DNA of 64,000 nt from Hippophae tibetana (GCA_037013495.1 CM072802.1:44430501-44494500); one strand, 5' to 3'. Shown: positions 47,500-61,079, numbered from the stretch's first letter. Made by a program: numbers and translations. The notes: generated by a model not told the origin, from the sequence alone.

Positions 47500-49840
47500 A
47501 TATATATATATCATCTGATTTAAAATATATTAATATTAATTATTATTTGTTTTAAATTCTTAATTTTATAAAATAAAAGAAAATTAAATTTTGAAATATA
47601 AAATTTTAAGTTATTTTTATTATAATTAAAAAATTAATGTTAAAATATTTTATAAAATGATTTACGAAAATATTCTTTAAAATAAATAAATAATTAATTT
47701 ATTATTTTTAATTTTTAATAATAAATAAATATATAATATTATTATTTTAAAAATAATAATTACCTACTTTTATTTTACAAAACATACACCAGCGACTGCA
47801 CAGAGAGAAGATAAAGGAAGAAATAGGAAAGAGATATTATATATATATATATATATATATAAAGAAGTGGCGCATAGGATAGAGTTTAATATATATGTAA
47901 GTGAACGAAAAGAGAACCAAAGGAGAAAACAATGACAGAGTGCAGAACGAAAGAGGGAACAGATAAGAGACAGCCGCCGAAAAAAAGAAAGAAAACAATT
48001 TTTTTTGTTTTTTACGAAACAATTTTCTTTTAATTTTTACTAAGTTTATGTTAAATTTAATTTTTAATATAATTATTTTTTTATTTAAAAAATAATAATT
48101 TAATTTTAAATTATTTTTCATTTTCTATATTAATTTAAATTATTTCTCTTTGTGTTTGTTTGATTTATTACGAATTAATATTTTTAATTAATTAATTATT
48201 AATTAAATGATTTTATTATTGTGGTTTACTATCGAAAGAAAAAATTATTGGATAGATCTGAAATATTTCAATATAGACAAATATAAAGATCGAAAAACTT
48301 GTAAGAACTTGTGTAGTATTAAAATTATTAGTCTTAATGTTTTCTTGTTTTATTAAATTGCATATTCTTATATAAATTAATTAACAAGAATGTTTCCAAT
48401 TGACACTCGAAAGAAACTTTTGGATGATTTTTGTAGATTACTAATAAAGAGATAGAATTAAATTTAATTAGTTAGATGAGTAAAACATAGTGAGGGATTA
48501 TGTGAAATTGATTTCCTAGAAGTTTTCTTCTCATTAATTTGATCTTTGAATAACATATTTATTTTCTTTTACATATTTTTTTAAAATTAATTTTATTTTA
48601 AATTTCAATTACAACAAGCTTAGTGATTTTTTTAGATAAAATTAAGATTAGTATAATTTTGGTATTTGTCAAAAAGAACGATACTCTTTTATCACTTTAT
48701 TATAAAATTACGATACTGTGAAATTATAATTTTGCACCAATTAGTTTTTATGCCAAGAAAATCACTAATTATCACTAATGCATTTACTATATTAAAGATC
48801 GAGAAGATGAAGATGCATCATCATCTACCTCATCAAAAGGACTATCGATAGAAAAAAAACAAAGAGGAATAAAGATGTAGAATCCATGTCTTCAATCGAT
48901 AGATTGTGCCAAGAAAATGAAAGGTTTAAAATTAAAAAGTTAAAAGTAGAAAATTAGGTGAATTATCAAATAGGGTAAAACATTGATTTCTCATAATTGT
49001 ATTAAGGGATTCCTCGCCTATAAAAAGAACTCTTATTCTATTAATTGGACAAAATTCAGTAATAATAACCTCTTTATTCTAAAAATTATTAATCTAACAA
49101 CTATGTATTTTAGAAACTATGAGCAATTAAGAATGTCTTCAAGGTTCTTAGTTAATTTATAGAAGTATAACAATTATTAATATTATGAATAAAATTGAGG
49201 GAAATCACTTTTTTTCTATTCTCTAGTAAATCTAATTTGGATATTATATTATATACGGATGCAAGAGTTTTGACATTAGTAGAAGGATATTAAGGCTTGA
49301 ACAAGTTGAGATATACCAGGTGTAATAAAAGAATACGAACAACAGAAAGAAAGACTATAATGGATCTATTAAATTCAGGTATGATAATTATAATTCTAAG
49401 TCAATTAAAAATTTTAAATGATTAAATATTTATTTACAATATTTATAAAACTAATAAATGAGAAAATGAAGATAAAAAAATAGCACCAAGTCTATATAAA
49501 AATAAATATAAGAAAATTAAAAAATTAAAAAAATATTTTAATAAAAAACTTAAAAATTATCTTTAAATAAAAATTGATAAAAAACAACAATTAGTATTGT
49601 CAAATAACCAATCACAATTAAATATCAAAATCATAAAAAAAAATCTTATTGAATAAAAAATTTAATACTCATAATCATTTTATTTAAAAACATTAAAGAT
49701 ATTAGTTATAAAGATAGAAGTCGTTAAAACTCTTTTTATAAACCTTATATATATATATATATATATATATAATAAGTAAACTATATATATATATAGGTAC
49801 CTACAATTAGATGTTAGTACCCAACCAAACCAGGTTATAC
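47500..49840. other. Very AT-rich spacer
   Basis: Almost pure A/T with (TA)n runs at about 47839-47861 and 49747-49770. Short open frames here (47837-48121, 48666-48851) have no gene-like composition. Confidence 0.5.
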
Positions 49841-49864
49841 AGTCAAAATGTAACGCGTCATCTA

Positions 49865-51900
49865 TCTATGAATAAAACATAGATGGAATGACAGGACTTC
49901 AAATATTAAATGTATTACAACAAATGATAATGACATCAAATGTCTACAAAATCGAGTCTCGTACATTAGACAAAATAGTCATTGAACTCCTAATAGATGA
50001 TTTCTCTGGTCAACTAAAAGGATTGTGGGATCACCATCTATCAAAATAACAACAATAAGATATCTCCAATGCCATTATGATTGATTATGATTGGAGAGTA
50101 TGGAGAACCCATACTCGATCATCATGGAGAACCTATTTAAGATGTATTCTCCATATTACTCTTTACAATTTCACATCATTTAATGGGAGACTCTTCCCAT
50201 TTAAAATCTAAAAATGTTAACCTTCTCTCTAACTTACATTGTGAAAAGATGAGTGATTTTCAAAATTATAAAATTATTTTTCTTAGTAGAGTTATGTTAA
50301 GAGAAAATTCAAACCAACCCTTTTGGAAAGAAAACTTCTTAGTAGGACTTCCTCCACTTTTGAGAGATAAGATTAGAAACAAAATCTACGAAGCTATGGG
50401 AATCACTTCATCAATTATGATCAACTAACCAATGGTGAATTGATCAGTTTCACAAAAACACAAGGACTTTAGGTCTGCCAAGATTTGAAGATCCAAAATC
50501 AAATGAAAGAGGAGCTTAAAATCTCCAAGCGGGAAATTGGATCATTCTGTAAACAGTTTGATAACTCTCTTCCCACAATTAAAAACTACAGTAAACATGT
50601 TTCAAAACCTTATAAATCCTTTTCAAAATATAAAAAACCTTCTATCATAAACCCTAGAATGAATTTTCTAAAAAACCTTATAAAAGAACCTTTACCAAAG
50701 ATTCTAAAAAACATAATATACCTTTTAAATTTTTTAAAGAGTTTACATGTTATAAATGCAGTAAGAAAGGCCATACTACAAATTATTGTAAAAGAATAAA
50801 AAAATTCATGAGCTAAACCTCGAAGAAGAAACATTAAACAAAATTTATACATTAATGGTAGATGAATCATCATCATTTGAGTATGAACCTTGGAATGAGG
50901 ACTCTAATGACTTTAATCCAAGTGTTGATAAGTTAGCAACCACTTATTTTGAAACTCGTCATTTTAAAAAGATCAACACGTTAACCAAAGAACATAGTCA
51001 ATTTCAAGACAAAATTCTTAGGTTAAATGACCCTGATCTTATGTAATTATACCTGGACCATTTGACAATACCTTGGCTAAAACCTAGCCATAACCAAAAC
51101 CTTATGAACTTCTTTCAACAAGCCCATGCCATTATGACCTCACTACAATCCTTGATTAGAAGAAAAACACAAATCCAAAACCACAAAGTTAAATCCAAAA
51201 CTTAAAGGCTGAAATCAAAACCATTAAGCTAAAACTCTACCAACTTAAAACAAAATAGAGATAAGACTCTCAAATAATCCAATCATTGGTTGCTAACCAA
51301 AAAATTGGTAATTAAGAACAGGAACACCCGAGTGATTCAGACGAAGAACTTGATAAAATGGGTGAATCAAACCCACGAAAGCTTGAAATTTTGGAAAAGA
51401 TTCTAGAAGACATGTTCCACCTTCTTAAGGAAATCACCAGTCAAAAATACAAGATCATTCTCAATCTTTTATTTCCAAACAACTCAAAATTTGAGATAGT
51501 AGTGCTATTTGACACATGTGCCGATCTCAATTGCATTAACCCAAAACTTTTCCCCTAATAATTCCATCCAAAAATAGATGAGTAACTTAACTCAACTAAT
51601 AGCTCAAAGATGAACATCACTCGCACAACTGAAGTTTCTATTCTTAACAAAACCTGTCTAATCAAAACCTCATTTGTAATGGTATCTGATATAAGCCATA
51701 GGGTAATATTAGGTACACCATTTATAAACATCATCACTCTGTATCTTGTCAAACATAACAAGATCCCTTTCAAAATTGAAGATGAAACCCTTAGTTTCCT
51801 CTTTGTAGATGAACTAAAAACGAGGAATCTCAATCTCATTTATGCCAATTCCATCTACCAAAATGAGATTTTCACCCTTATTAGGCATAGATAAAAGGAC
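49865..51900 (+). pseudogene. Endogenous pararetrovirus (Caulimoviridae) fragment: coat protein to protease
   Basis: Plus-strand relic of a plant pararetrovirus. Pieces at about 49880-50045 and 50183-50428 resemble the conserved coat-protein core. A Lys-rich segment (50485-50740) follows, then a CCHC zinc knuckle at about 50746-50790 in a different frame from the upstream piece. An acidic/Ser-rich segment lies at 50855-51046, and an aspartic-protease region at 51358-51894, whose active-site motif (51511-51528) has one residue substituted. Stops and frame changes separate nearly all pieces. No reverse transcriptase follows: similarity ends near 51900. The protease end is homologous to the minus-strand copy at 42275. 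Defective host-integrated remnant. Confidence 0.72.
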
Positions 51901-51929
51901 CTTATTTATCTTCAAAACAACCGCATAAT

Positions 51930-52915
51930 TTACCACTCATACTCTCATTGCTCTCAAGCTTTCATACTCATCCTCTCTTATTATGCAATTTTCGTGGGTC
52001 TCAATCAATTGAGACCCTTGGCTCACTCAATCAAGCATCCATTACTATAGGTTCTATTTTGATATGAGAAGGTGTCATGGGATTGAGATTGAAGTTCACT
52101 TGATCAAGTTGTTCGCTCCCTTTCTCACTCGAGTGAACATGTTGTGCCCACTTTTCCAAATTTTGCATTATGTTGCTCATTTTAGATCCAAACAGCTATA
52201 AAACAATAATTAAACATACAAAAAGGAATTTGGAACCCAAAATAAGGGTAAATGTAGTAGAAAATTGGTAACTATACATGTATTATGCACACATGAAGCA
52301 TCATATACTAATGAAGAGCATTATGAAGAACTATATGTAGTCTATAAAAATGCTATCAAGTAATTCCTAAACAAATAAGCTATGATAGGCTAAATACACT
52401 TAAACATGCAACAAAGATAAACAACTCCTGCCAACTTCATGCTACACTCTCATTACATGTATAGATGTCAAGCAATAACAATGTAGTAAAACCTATACTC
52501 ACCATCATATGTAGTAATCAAATGAGTTATGGACACAATTTTCTTTCCCTTTTTGACACAAAAAGTAAAGGAATACCCCTATATGAGGTAGATAGGACAT
52601 ACAATATGCAATAATTTTAACCACTCATATATTCAATAGAGAAACACATTAAAGCATACAATCACAACACAACACTAAAGGTAAAATTATAATGAAGGAT
52701 GTTCTCATACTCAAATAAAAAATATAGGGAATGATGAATTTTGAACATCTATAAGGGATAATATTTTAATAATATCTACCCTGTAGAATGTGACAAAACA
52801 TCCCCAGAGAGTGAAAGATACAAAAAACTCATGAATATGAAAAAGGGAAATGGTGTGAAAAAATCTCATACAAAGGTAGGATGATATGAATAGTATGAGT
52901 ACAAACTGAGCGCAA
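51930..52915. other. Unidentified region after the pararetrovirus relic
   Basis: No clear gene. A 50-codon minus-strand frame (about 52185-52035, starting MSNIMQNLEKWAQHVHSSE) has gene-like composition but no family I recognise and may be a piece of a retroelement. Confidence 0.3.
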
Positions 52916-52919
52916 AGAA

Positions 52920-53305
52920 AATCAACTTATGTGAATTACTTGCTGTAAATTATTTTTGACTTTTCCAAATTTTCTTACTTAATTTCACTTCTTTAGGTTA
53001 GTATAATTAGTCTTATCCATTTGAAATTGATAGAATGAAAATTTTGAAGAAAAAAAACTTACATTAAACTCTTATAGTGAGTTATTTTTGTACCTTTTAG
53101 ATTTTATTTAGGTAAGTAGAATTAGTCGTAACCATTTGAAATTGATAGAATTAAATTGTTAGAACAAAAACTAACTTACACAAACCACTCATAATAAGTA
53201 ATTTTTCACTTTTTTAATTTTCTTACTCACTCGAACCCCTTTAGATAATTAGAATTAGTCTTAACCATTTGAAAATGATAGTATTGAAATGTTGAACCAA
53301 AAAAA
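52920..53305. repeat. ~130-bp tandem repeat array, left part
   Basis: About three monomers. Recurrent landmarks are AGTTATTTTTGACTTTT, TTTTCTTACTTA, AGTAGAATTAGTCTTAACCA and TTGATAGAATTAAAAT. Monomer spacing is about 128 bases. The array stops inside a monomer at about 53305, where Gypsy sequence begins. Confidence 0.8.
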
Positions 53306-53309
53306 CTAA

Positions 53310-55700
53310 CGCGGATTGACACGTTTGAGCACGTGCAAGTATACATGGTAAAGAACAAGTGATAAGTAATTTAAGAACAAAGGTTATCATAATCAAAATG
53401 ATTCTACTCCCAATTATTAATTTATTAGTAAGTTAATGAAAGTTAAAAAGTGGGGATTTTGATTTTTTGAAGAAAATAACATAAAACAGTAAAAGTGAAT
53501 TGCACAAGATATATGAGAGATATATGATTATGCGACTATATTAATCATTAATCTATAATTTAATTAAACATGTCATGAATAAAAATTAATTTTCTTAAGT
53601 TCTAAATTATTTTCATAATTTAAAACTCTTCTTGAATCCCAAACTTTAGGTGTAGAAATCAAGGCCCGTTTAAGACTTATCATATTTTCTTACCATATAA
53701 TTGATTAATGATATGATCACTAATCAACCTAAATCCTAAACAACCTATAGATAAACTTACTATATTTTATCCATTCATTACATTAAGATCTAAAAAGCTG
53801 ATAACATAGCTATTTAACCTTACTTGTGACAGCAAAAACGAGGTACCATATCAAATAAGAATACTAGTGATTAAGTACTAACATCTTAAACTAAAAATAA
53901 ACATATTCATGCAATAAACTAATTGTACACCTTAATTCATAACATGCATAATTTTGGCATTCAAACATAGAATTAAATACATCAAGACTCAAGAATTAAA
54001 GCTAAAATTTATAATGACATTAAATTAATTAAACCATAATCTAGAGCTTGGATTATCCATAATCACAATATTAGTGATAGTTATAGATTCTATAAGAATC
54101 AACATTATTTTCATATAAAACTATAAAGAAAAGGATTAAGAAAAGATTATGAAGGATAGATGATGAAGCCAATGTGACCCCAATCTTCAATCTCCAATCT
54201 TCTCTTCAAAATCTCTTCCAAAAGTTGTCATTGATGTGCTCTTTGATCTCTCTTGTTCCTTGTAGAAATTGTTATTTTAGATGACTCCTTAGGTTGTTTA
54301 TATATATATATATATATATATTAAGCCTAATTCAACTTGGATTAGAATTTACTTGATTTAATGACCATAGTTAAAGTTGGTTCTAAAAAATACCAAATAT
54401 GTGTGTTGACTAAATGTCTCAATGGATTGAGCTCCTTTCTCAATTGATCTAAACATTGTGATTTCCAACCTGGGAGTGCTAGATAGATCAACCCAATGCT
54501 ATAGTAATCGATTCCTTTTTTGGATAGATCTAATCTTGCTTTCCATTCTTTCCTTTGCTTCTCTATCGATCTTAATTAAAGCTTAGTCGATCGAGTGTCT
54601 TGATTTTACTCTAAATACATATTTTTGCATCTTTTTGCTAAAAAAATTCCCTTAACATCAATATTGCATAAAATAAACACTTTAAACTCTTAAGAAACAT
54701 TAATCCATTATAAATATGCAAGAATTGATGTCCAAAAATATATATAATGGAACCGATCAAACTCACCTACACCTTTTCTTTGCTATTCCTTGAGCAAAGG
54801 TAAAATAAATCATCACAAATATTATTTTCAGTATTTTATTTCAAGACTTAATAACACTAATGTGCCAAAATCTAACAACAATAACAAGGGTCTATAACCA
54901 TTCATTCACTCTAAAATTATCCAAAATAATATAGCTCAAAATAGATGTGTGTAGCAACCTTATTAGTGAAAGTCAAACCATGTAATTTAAACTAAGTAAA
55001 GTTTATGCACATTTTCCTAGAACATAACCATATTTCTAGAGTTATATCAAGTACCATAGGCTTTTTCTTAAAGTTATATCTCCACTTATCGAAGGTATTT
55101 CCTAAAGTCAAATGTTTTTTTTACTTGAGAAATGTTACATACACACTTTTAGTAGAGTTTGATCTTACGACTTAGCCACATTAGAGATAAATACCAGTTG
55201 AGCTATTAGCTCAGCTATAAAGTTAAAAGGTTTTCATTTGGTTGTAATGAGGTTAAAACTTGTTGGTTCAATCCAATGAAAAGAAAAAAGGAAAAAAACA
55301 AGTTTATGAATTCATGGAGTAACGGGAAGAGATATTTGAATAACACTATCCTAAGACTAACTATGTTAAAAAAAAATCAAATTTCTTTATTTTAGACCCA
55401 AGCATCATTATTTTTTTTTTCTCATTTAGCCATTCTTTGTTTTTCAATACTCAACCTCTTTTTGATATTTCTTTTCAGCTTATCCCTTCCTTATTATTAT
55501 TGCAACTACTTTATTTTATATGGGGTACATATCATAGAAGGTTCATTTTATATATGTTAGACATTTTCATTAATTATAAAAAAATTAACACTTATAAATC
55601 TTATTGTAGTGTTTTCATAGTCTATCCTCTTTTTATGCTACTACATTTTTTCTTTAACTATAGGGTATGACCAATGTGTTTGGTTCTAAAGATAAGAAGT
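53310..55700 (-). mobile_element. Truncated Athila-like Gypsy element: 3' LTR and adjacent noncoding part
   Basis: 53310-~54765 looks like a minus-strand 3' LTR. Its left end (AGCACGTGCAAGTATACATG) parallels the start of the Athila LTRs at 22712/35996. Its right side is followed by a CTTTGCTATTCCTTGAGCAAAGG segment (about 54779-54801), parallel to the TTGCTAGTCCTCTAGCAAAAGG inside the other Athila LTR. A (TA)n run lies at 54299-54320. No coding sequence follows, so the element is cut off on the right. Confidence 0.55.
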
Positions 55701-56099
55701 GAGTACATATAATTGGCCAATATACACTCAAATTGGTTTACTTAAGAGTTTGTTATTATAAGAAAAACAACGTTAAGAGTAGGACAATTTGGCTAAAAAG
55801 GTTAATTGTAGTGCCTTAATAATTTTTCAGAAAATACTCGATCAATATTTGCTTTGATAAGCTTAAGAAAAAGTTCTAGCAATCTAATTATGCTTATTTG
55901 AATTAAAACAACATTCTTTAAAATTAACATATTACTTCACAAATTCAAATACATAAATCATCATATCAACAATATTGCTACTGTATATGCATTTTTCAAT
56001 CTAGATTATCACAAAGTATGTCTTCACTAAGGAACAATCTCAAGATTTGCTAACATTCATTATCATTCAAAACCTTTTGTTTTTAAGCATTTATGTTCA

Positions 56100-57600
56100 A
56101 TTATATTAGAAAATGAGGAGGGATGATATGATCAATTATATTAGACAGGAGAGCTCGGGCGATGGTTAGGAAAATGAGGTTTACTGAACTCCCAGTATCA
56201 ATTATTATTTGACGGACGTCACAAGACTCGATCCTCAGGGTTATCGCCAGAGGATCCTCATGATGGGATGAGGTTTCATCCCTTTCCATGAATATTATTT
56301 TCGTAAGGGGTTTCACTTTATCCAAAGTGTATACATGGAGGCATTGTGTAGCTCCCTTGCAAATCTTTTGCGAGCGTTGTTAGAGACCTCACTGACTCTT
56401 GACCCTCTATGTATGGTATGAATGGTTTTACTGTTAGGCCCACCATGAGGTTCTTTGCCACTGCTTGATGAGTTCATTGGTTGAAATAATCTATGTTCGC
56501 CTTTGTAGCCTCTTCTGTCTTCATTTTCCATGACGAGGTCCTTCAAATATCTTCTAGCCAATAATGATTCTAATTCTCTTTAGCAGGCCTCGCCTGATGG
56601 CCTCTATAGCAATAGAGCTAGGGCATTAAGAGATTTCCAAATTTTCTTATCCGAATCGCTTAATGTATTCTTGTATGGGTTCCATTTCCCCTTGTATAAT
56701 TGAGAAGAGGTGGTGAGATTCTTTCCTCAAGGGTTTGTTACAGGTGTAGTTCATGATGAACAATTTCGAGAACTGTGGGAAGAAGGATATGGACTTGGAA
56801 GGTAAGTTGTTGAACCATTTCTGTGTGCCATCACAGAGGGTGGTGGAAAACAGCTTGCACATCATCGCGTCTCTTTTTTCCTAGGTGAGACTCGTGGGTG
56901 CCATGGATGTTTTGAAATGTTGAATATGTGTTATTAGATCTATTGCCCCAAAATAATCACGACACTTGGGAGCATTGAACTTGGGTGGAGGTTCATCATT
57001 TTCAATTGCATCCGAAAAAGGGGAGACATATAGTTGTTCGCAATCTTTGTCCACCTCGTAAGGGGTTTTCTCCTTTTTCCATTTCTTGCTTACTACTTTT
57101 AAGGCCTGCTCTTACCTTTTTTTGTTCTCCTCTAGATCTTGTAGTCGTGTCTCCTAGTTCTTTTTTTCATGGAGCCACTGTTCCTCATCAAGATGAGCCG
57201 AGTTGGATAATGGATTTCTTTCAACTTCATGCTCGGTTTGTCGGGGCTTGGACTGACCATGACCAGTTTCCTCTCCATTGGTTGGTTTGGCTGTGGGGTT
57301 TTTTGAGATCCTTCCCTCTACTTGAGAGCGTAGAGACCTATTTTCTCTTATGGTTCGTCGAGCTCTTTCCTCAGCTCGAAGAGTTAACGAGATAAATCAT
57401 GATAGAGGGCGTTGTCCTCTACCATGCCCCCATTAGTTTTCGTTGGTGTGTTTCCTTCAGTAGCCATTTTTTCATAATCAGTCAAATTCAATCGTCTTTC
57501 AGATTGAGTTATTGCCATGATTTTTGTGGATTGTGAGTAGTGCGTAGTGGACCTTCCTAATTTTTCTCTAATAGCAAGGTGAATCTCCAAAGGATATAGG
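56100..57600 (-). pseudogene. Gag and protease relic of a Tat-type Gypsy element
   Basis: The minus strand has an N-terminal frame at 57590-57384, gag core at 56865-56647 (CDGTQKWFNNLPSKSI, a standard Tat/Ogre-type gag motif) and a linker with TIHTIHRGSRVSEVSNNAR (56561-56313). An aspartic-protease start with IIIDTGSSVNLIF follows (56325-56101). The reading stops at about 56100 with no pol. Frame changes lie between pieces. The plus-strand frame at 56985-57395 is a shadow. Confidence 0.75.
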
Positions 57601-57653
57601 GTTAGAAACTTGTGATTGACCTTAGAATATGAGCCCCACGGTGGGTGCCAAAA

Positions 57654-58050
57654 TGTTGAGATTCAATACTTTATAGAGAGAGATTAGAGATAAGTTAATA
57701 CAATGGGCTGAATGTGTGGATCCTCATGAGAGGTCCATCTATTTATAGAACATTTATGGTACAAGTGTCAGTTATACAATGTGTATACATTACTATATGT
57801 CATGAGGGCATAATTGGCCTAAAGTATAATATGTCAAAGATTTAGGTCGAGTTCTACTCATGCTTCCATTGGATTCGGTTTGTACTCAAGCTCGTGCTGA
57901 CCTTGGGCTCGGTCTATACTCGAGCTCATGCTGCCATTGGGCTCAATCTATCCCATGGGTAGGACGTCTAGGGTACTTCATCTTTCGTCTTGGACTGGTG
58001 ACTTGGCTCGAGTGGTTTACAAGGGTCGGGTTTGGAGTCGGTCCAGATGT
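57654..58050 (-). repeat. 5' LTR of the Tat-type element with primer site
   Basis: A primer site at 57633-57650 (minus-strand TGGCACCCACCGTGGGGC) is the form usual in Tat-lineage Gypsy elements. The LTR starts just beyond it at 57654 and ends near 58045-58053, where the tandem array resumes. A TATA box (minus CTATAAATAG) lies at about 57741-57750. No matching LTR exists at the other end. Confidence 0.75.
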
Positions 58051-58059
58051 CCAAAAATT

Positions 58060-59215
58060 AACTATTTGAAATAAATAAAATTAAAATGTTTAACAAAAAA
58101 TAACTTATGCAAATCCCATATAGTAAGTTATATTCGTGTAAGTTATTTTTAAATTTTCTAAATTTTCTTACTTACTCGTACCTTTTTAAGTAAGTTAAAT
58201 AAATTTTAATCATTTGAAACTAATAAATTAAAATGTTGAGCAAAAAAAATTACACAGACCCTTCGATGTAAAACATTTTTGACTTTTTAAAATTTGCTTA
58301 CTTAGTTCGACTCCTTTGGGAAAGAAAATCAATCTTAATCATTTAAAATTGATAGAATTAAAATATTGAATAAAAAATAACTTACACAAACCCATCATAA
58401 TAAGTCATTTTTGACTTCTCGAAATTTTTTAGTTTCTTGAAGACTTTTAGATAAGTAGAATTAGTCTTAACCATTTAACATTGATAGAAATAAAACATTG
58501 AACAAAAAGCAAACCCTTATTAAGTTATTTTTTAGTTTATGAATTTTTTTAGAATTAGTCTTAAACGTTTAAAATTTGGATAATTAAAATATTAAACAAA
58601 TTTTTTTTTACTCAAATACCTCTGGATAAGTAGAATTACTTTTAATCATTTGAAAATGATAAAATTAAAATGTTAAACAAAAGAAACTTACATGGATCAC
58701 TCTCATTAAGTTACTTTTAACTTTTTTAAATTTTCTTTCTTACTCAGACCCCTTTTGGCAAATAAAATTAGTGTAACAATTTGACATTGATAGAATTAAA
58801 TTTTTTAACAAAAAAATAACTTACGTGGACCACTCGTGTTATTTCTAAATTTTCTAAATTTTCTTACTTAGATCCCTTTGGCCAAATAGAAATAGTGTTA
58901 AGCATTTTAAAATTGATAGATTAAAATATTAAACAAAAAGAAATTTACGTGGATCCCTCGCAATAAGTTATTTTTGACATTTTCTATGTTCTCATACTTA
59001 CTCAAACCCTATTGGGTAAGTAGAATTAGTATTAAAAATTTAAATTAATAGAATTTAAATTAATTTTAACAATTTAAAATTGATAGAATTAAAATATTGA
59101 ACAAAAAGATGTAATAAAAACTCCTTGCATTAACTTATATTTCAATTTCTTAAATTTTCCTACTTACTCGGACCATTTAAATAAGTAGAGATACTCTTAA
59201 CTATTTTTCAAATAG
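58060..59215. repeat. ~130-bp tandem repeat array, right part
   Basis: About nine degenerate monomers with the same landmarks as 52920-53305. The AAAATRTT landmark falls at 58083, 58230, 58360, 58492, 58587, 58667, 58798, 58923 and 59091, so most intervals are 125-147 bases, with two shortened and one lengthened. Confidence 0.85.
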
Positions 59216-59334
59216 TATATTTTAATGAAATAGTATAGTTTTTTTATTAGATTTATCACAAGTCATTATGCAATAATTTTAGGCTTTTTGAAATTATATA
59301 GCTTGATAAATGTATAAAAAGTAAGGAATGAAAT

Positions 59335-61020
59335 TTAATTTTTTGAGAATTGTTACCATTGTTGAGTTCAATTAAGAGAATGTTAGTTTTCTACTTCAAA
59401 TTTTGATATATATTTATTTTAAAAGAAATAAGGTTTTGGTTGTTGGTTTATATTAATGACTAGAAGGTCAATTTTGTCATTTTACTTATACAAAATATGA
59501 TATTTAATCCCTAATTTTGAGAACGTCACATTTAGTTAATTATTTCTAAAAATAGTGTCAAAAAAATATTTAGTAATTTTAAATTTATTTAAAAATTAAA
59601 TTATTTAGAGTATCTTAGTTGTTTCAATCTTCAATAAGCAAAATGATCAAGATACCACTTAATATGACGAGGGTAAATGATAAAAATACCCCACCAATAT
59701 TTGTTTAATTTTTTTATTAATAAAAGTCTTTTGATGACTTCCTTTTTATAAGTAAAATAACTAATGAACATAATTTTTTATAAGTAAAAGGACTAATGAG
59801 TATCTTTCTAAAGTTGGGAGACTACACCTTTTTATTTTTAAAAAACCCCATAAAAACTTTCCCAATATTGATTTCTAACTTCATAATTTTCTATATAGAT
59901 AATATATGATTATATAGAATTATATTTTTATATTTTCGGACAACTCTATATAAAATAATTTTATGTTAATTCTAGTAGTTTCAGTCTTCTTCTATTTATT
60001 TTTCCCTTGATTTTTTTTACTTTGACCTAAGTTCTCTCTCTCTCTCTCTCTACCTTGATTAAATTGACAACTAATATAAATCATTTTGAAGAATTACTCT
60101 AGAGATCTTTGTTCCTCATATCAAACCATTTGTTCATTTAAGCAACACATTTGTGCATCTTGTACAATAAAGTCATTTGAACTCTCTTACTTATCACAAT
60201 AAGCTTTGTATGTTTCTCATCTTTAATTATAGTTCCTTATGCAACCAATATGTTGCTTTTATGTTCTATTATTTGTACATGCTTAATTATTGAATATATG
60301 AAGACATATAGAAAACTATTTCACAATATTTTTGTTTACTTAGAAAATTAAACATATCATGTGCATCACAAACCAAAAACTCAATATGGACCTAAAAAAA
60401 TAAGTATAGTATTTTAGTTTTAGATATTCAATATTTTGGAAATATCATGTGCATCATAGACCATAAAACTCATTTTTTTCATGCCACCGTATAGTACGAG
60501 AGTCATAAGATCCTTGAGTTATAAGTGCACAAAAACACTACAAAATTAATTGAGATTTAATAGGCTCTAAAATATTAGAATTAGTTGAAACATACCTATA
60601 AATAAGAATTTTATATGATTGCATGCACCAAAAAATTGTAAAAAATTGTAAAATGAAGCTAATAGGTCATAGAGTAATAGTGACATTGAAGTTAAAATGC
60701 ATTCGTTCTATACAAGGCAAAAAGAGAGCAAGAAAGAGAGAAAGAGAGGATAATTCAAAGTAAATATAAATAGAAGAAGATGATTGGCACTACTAGAATT
60801 GACATAAAAAAATTTGGGATAAAGCCTAATTTGTCAAAAAATATGAAAATATGATTCTATATCATCATATGTTATCTATATGGAAAATTATGAAGTTATA
60901 AATTAATATAAATAAACAATCAAAACCATATATGTATAAAAGTAGGAAACTAACATTTTTTTAATAGAATTCAACAATGGTAACAATTCTTAAAAATTTA
61001 AATCTCTCTCCTTGTTCAAG
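59335..61020. repeat. Large imperfect inverted repeat (foldback-type element)
   Basis: The left arm is 59335-59452 plus 59871-60065 and the right arm about 60705-61020. For example GAATTGTTACCATTGTTGA pairs with TCAACAATGGTAACAATTC, and ACTTCATAATTTTCTATATA pairs with TATGGAAAATTATGAAGT. The left arm is split by about 420 bases (59453-59870) absent from the right arm. (CT)n/(GA)n tracts at about 60030-60051 and 60730-60750 are also paired. CACTACTAGAATTGAC at 60788 has a paired counterpart at about 59965-59983. No coding region inside. Confidence 0.7.
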
Positions 61021-61079
61021 AAAGTGAAAATTTTGATAGAAAATATAAGCTTTCAAGAAAAAGTACATATAAAAATAAA

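Noticed and set aside
56985-57395. 136-codon plus-strand open frame
   Set aside because: It lies antisense to the Tat-type gag relic, whose motifs are recognisable on the minus strand; the plus-strand reading has no gene features.
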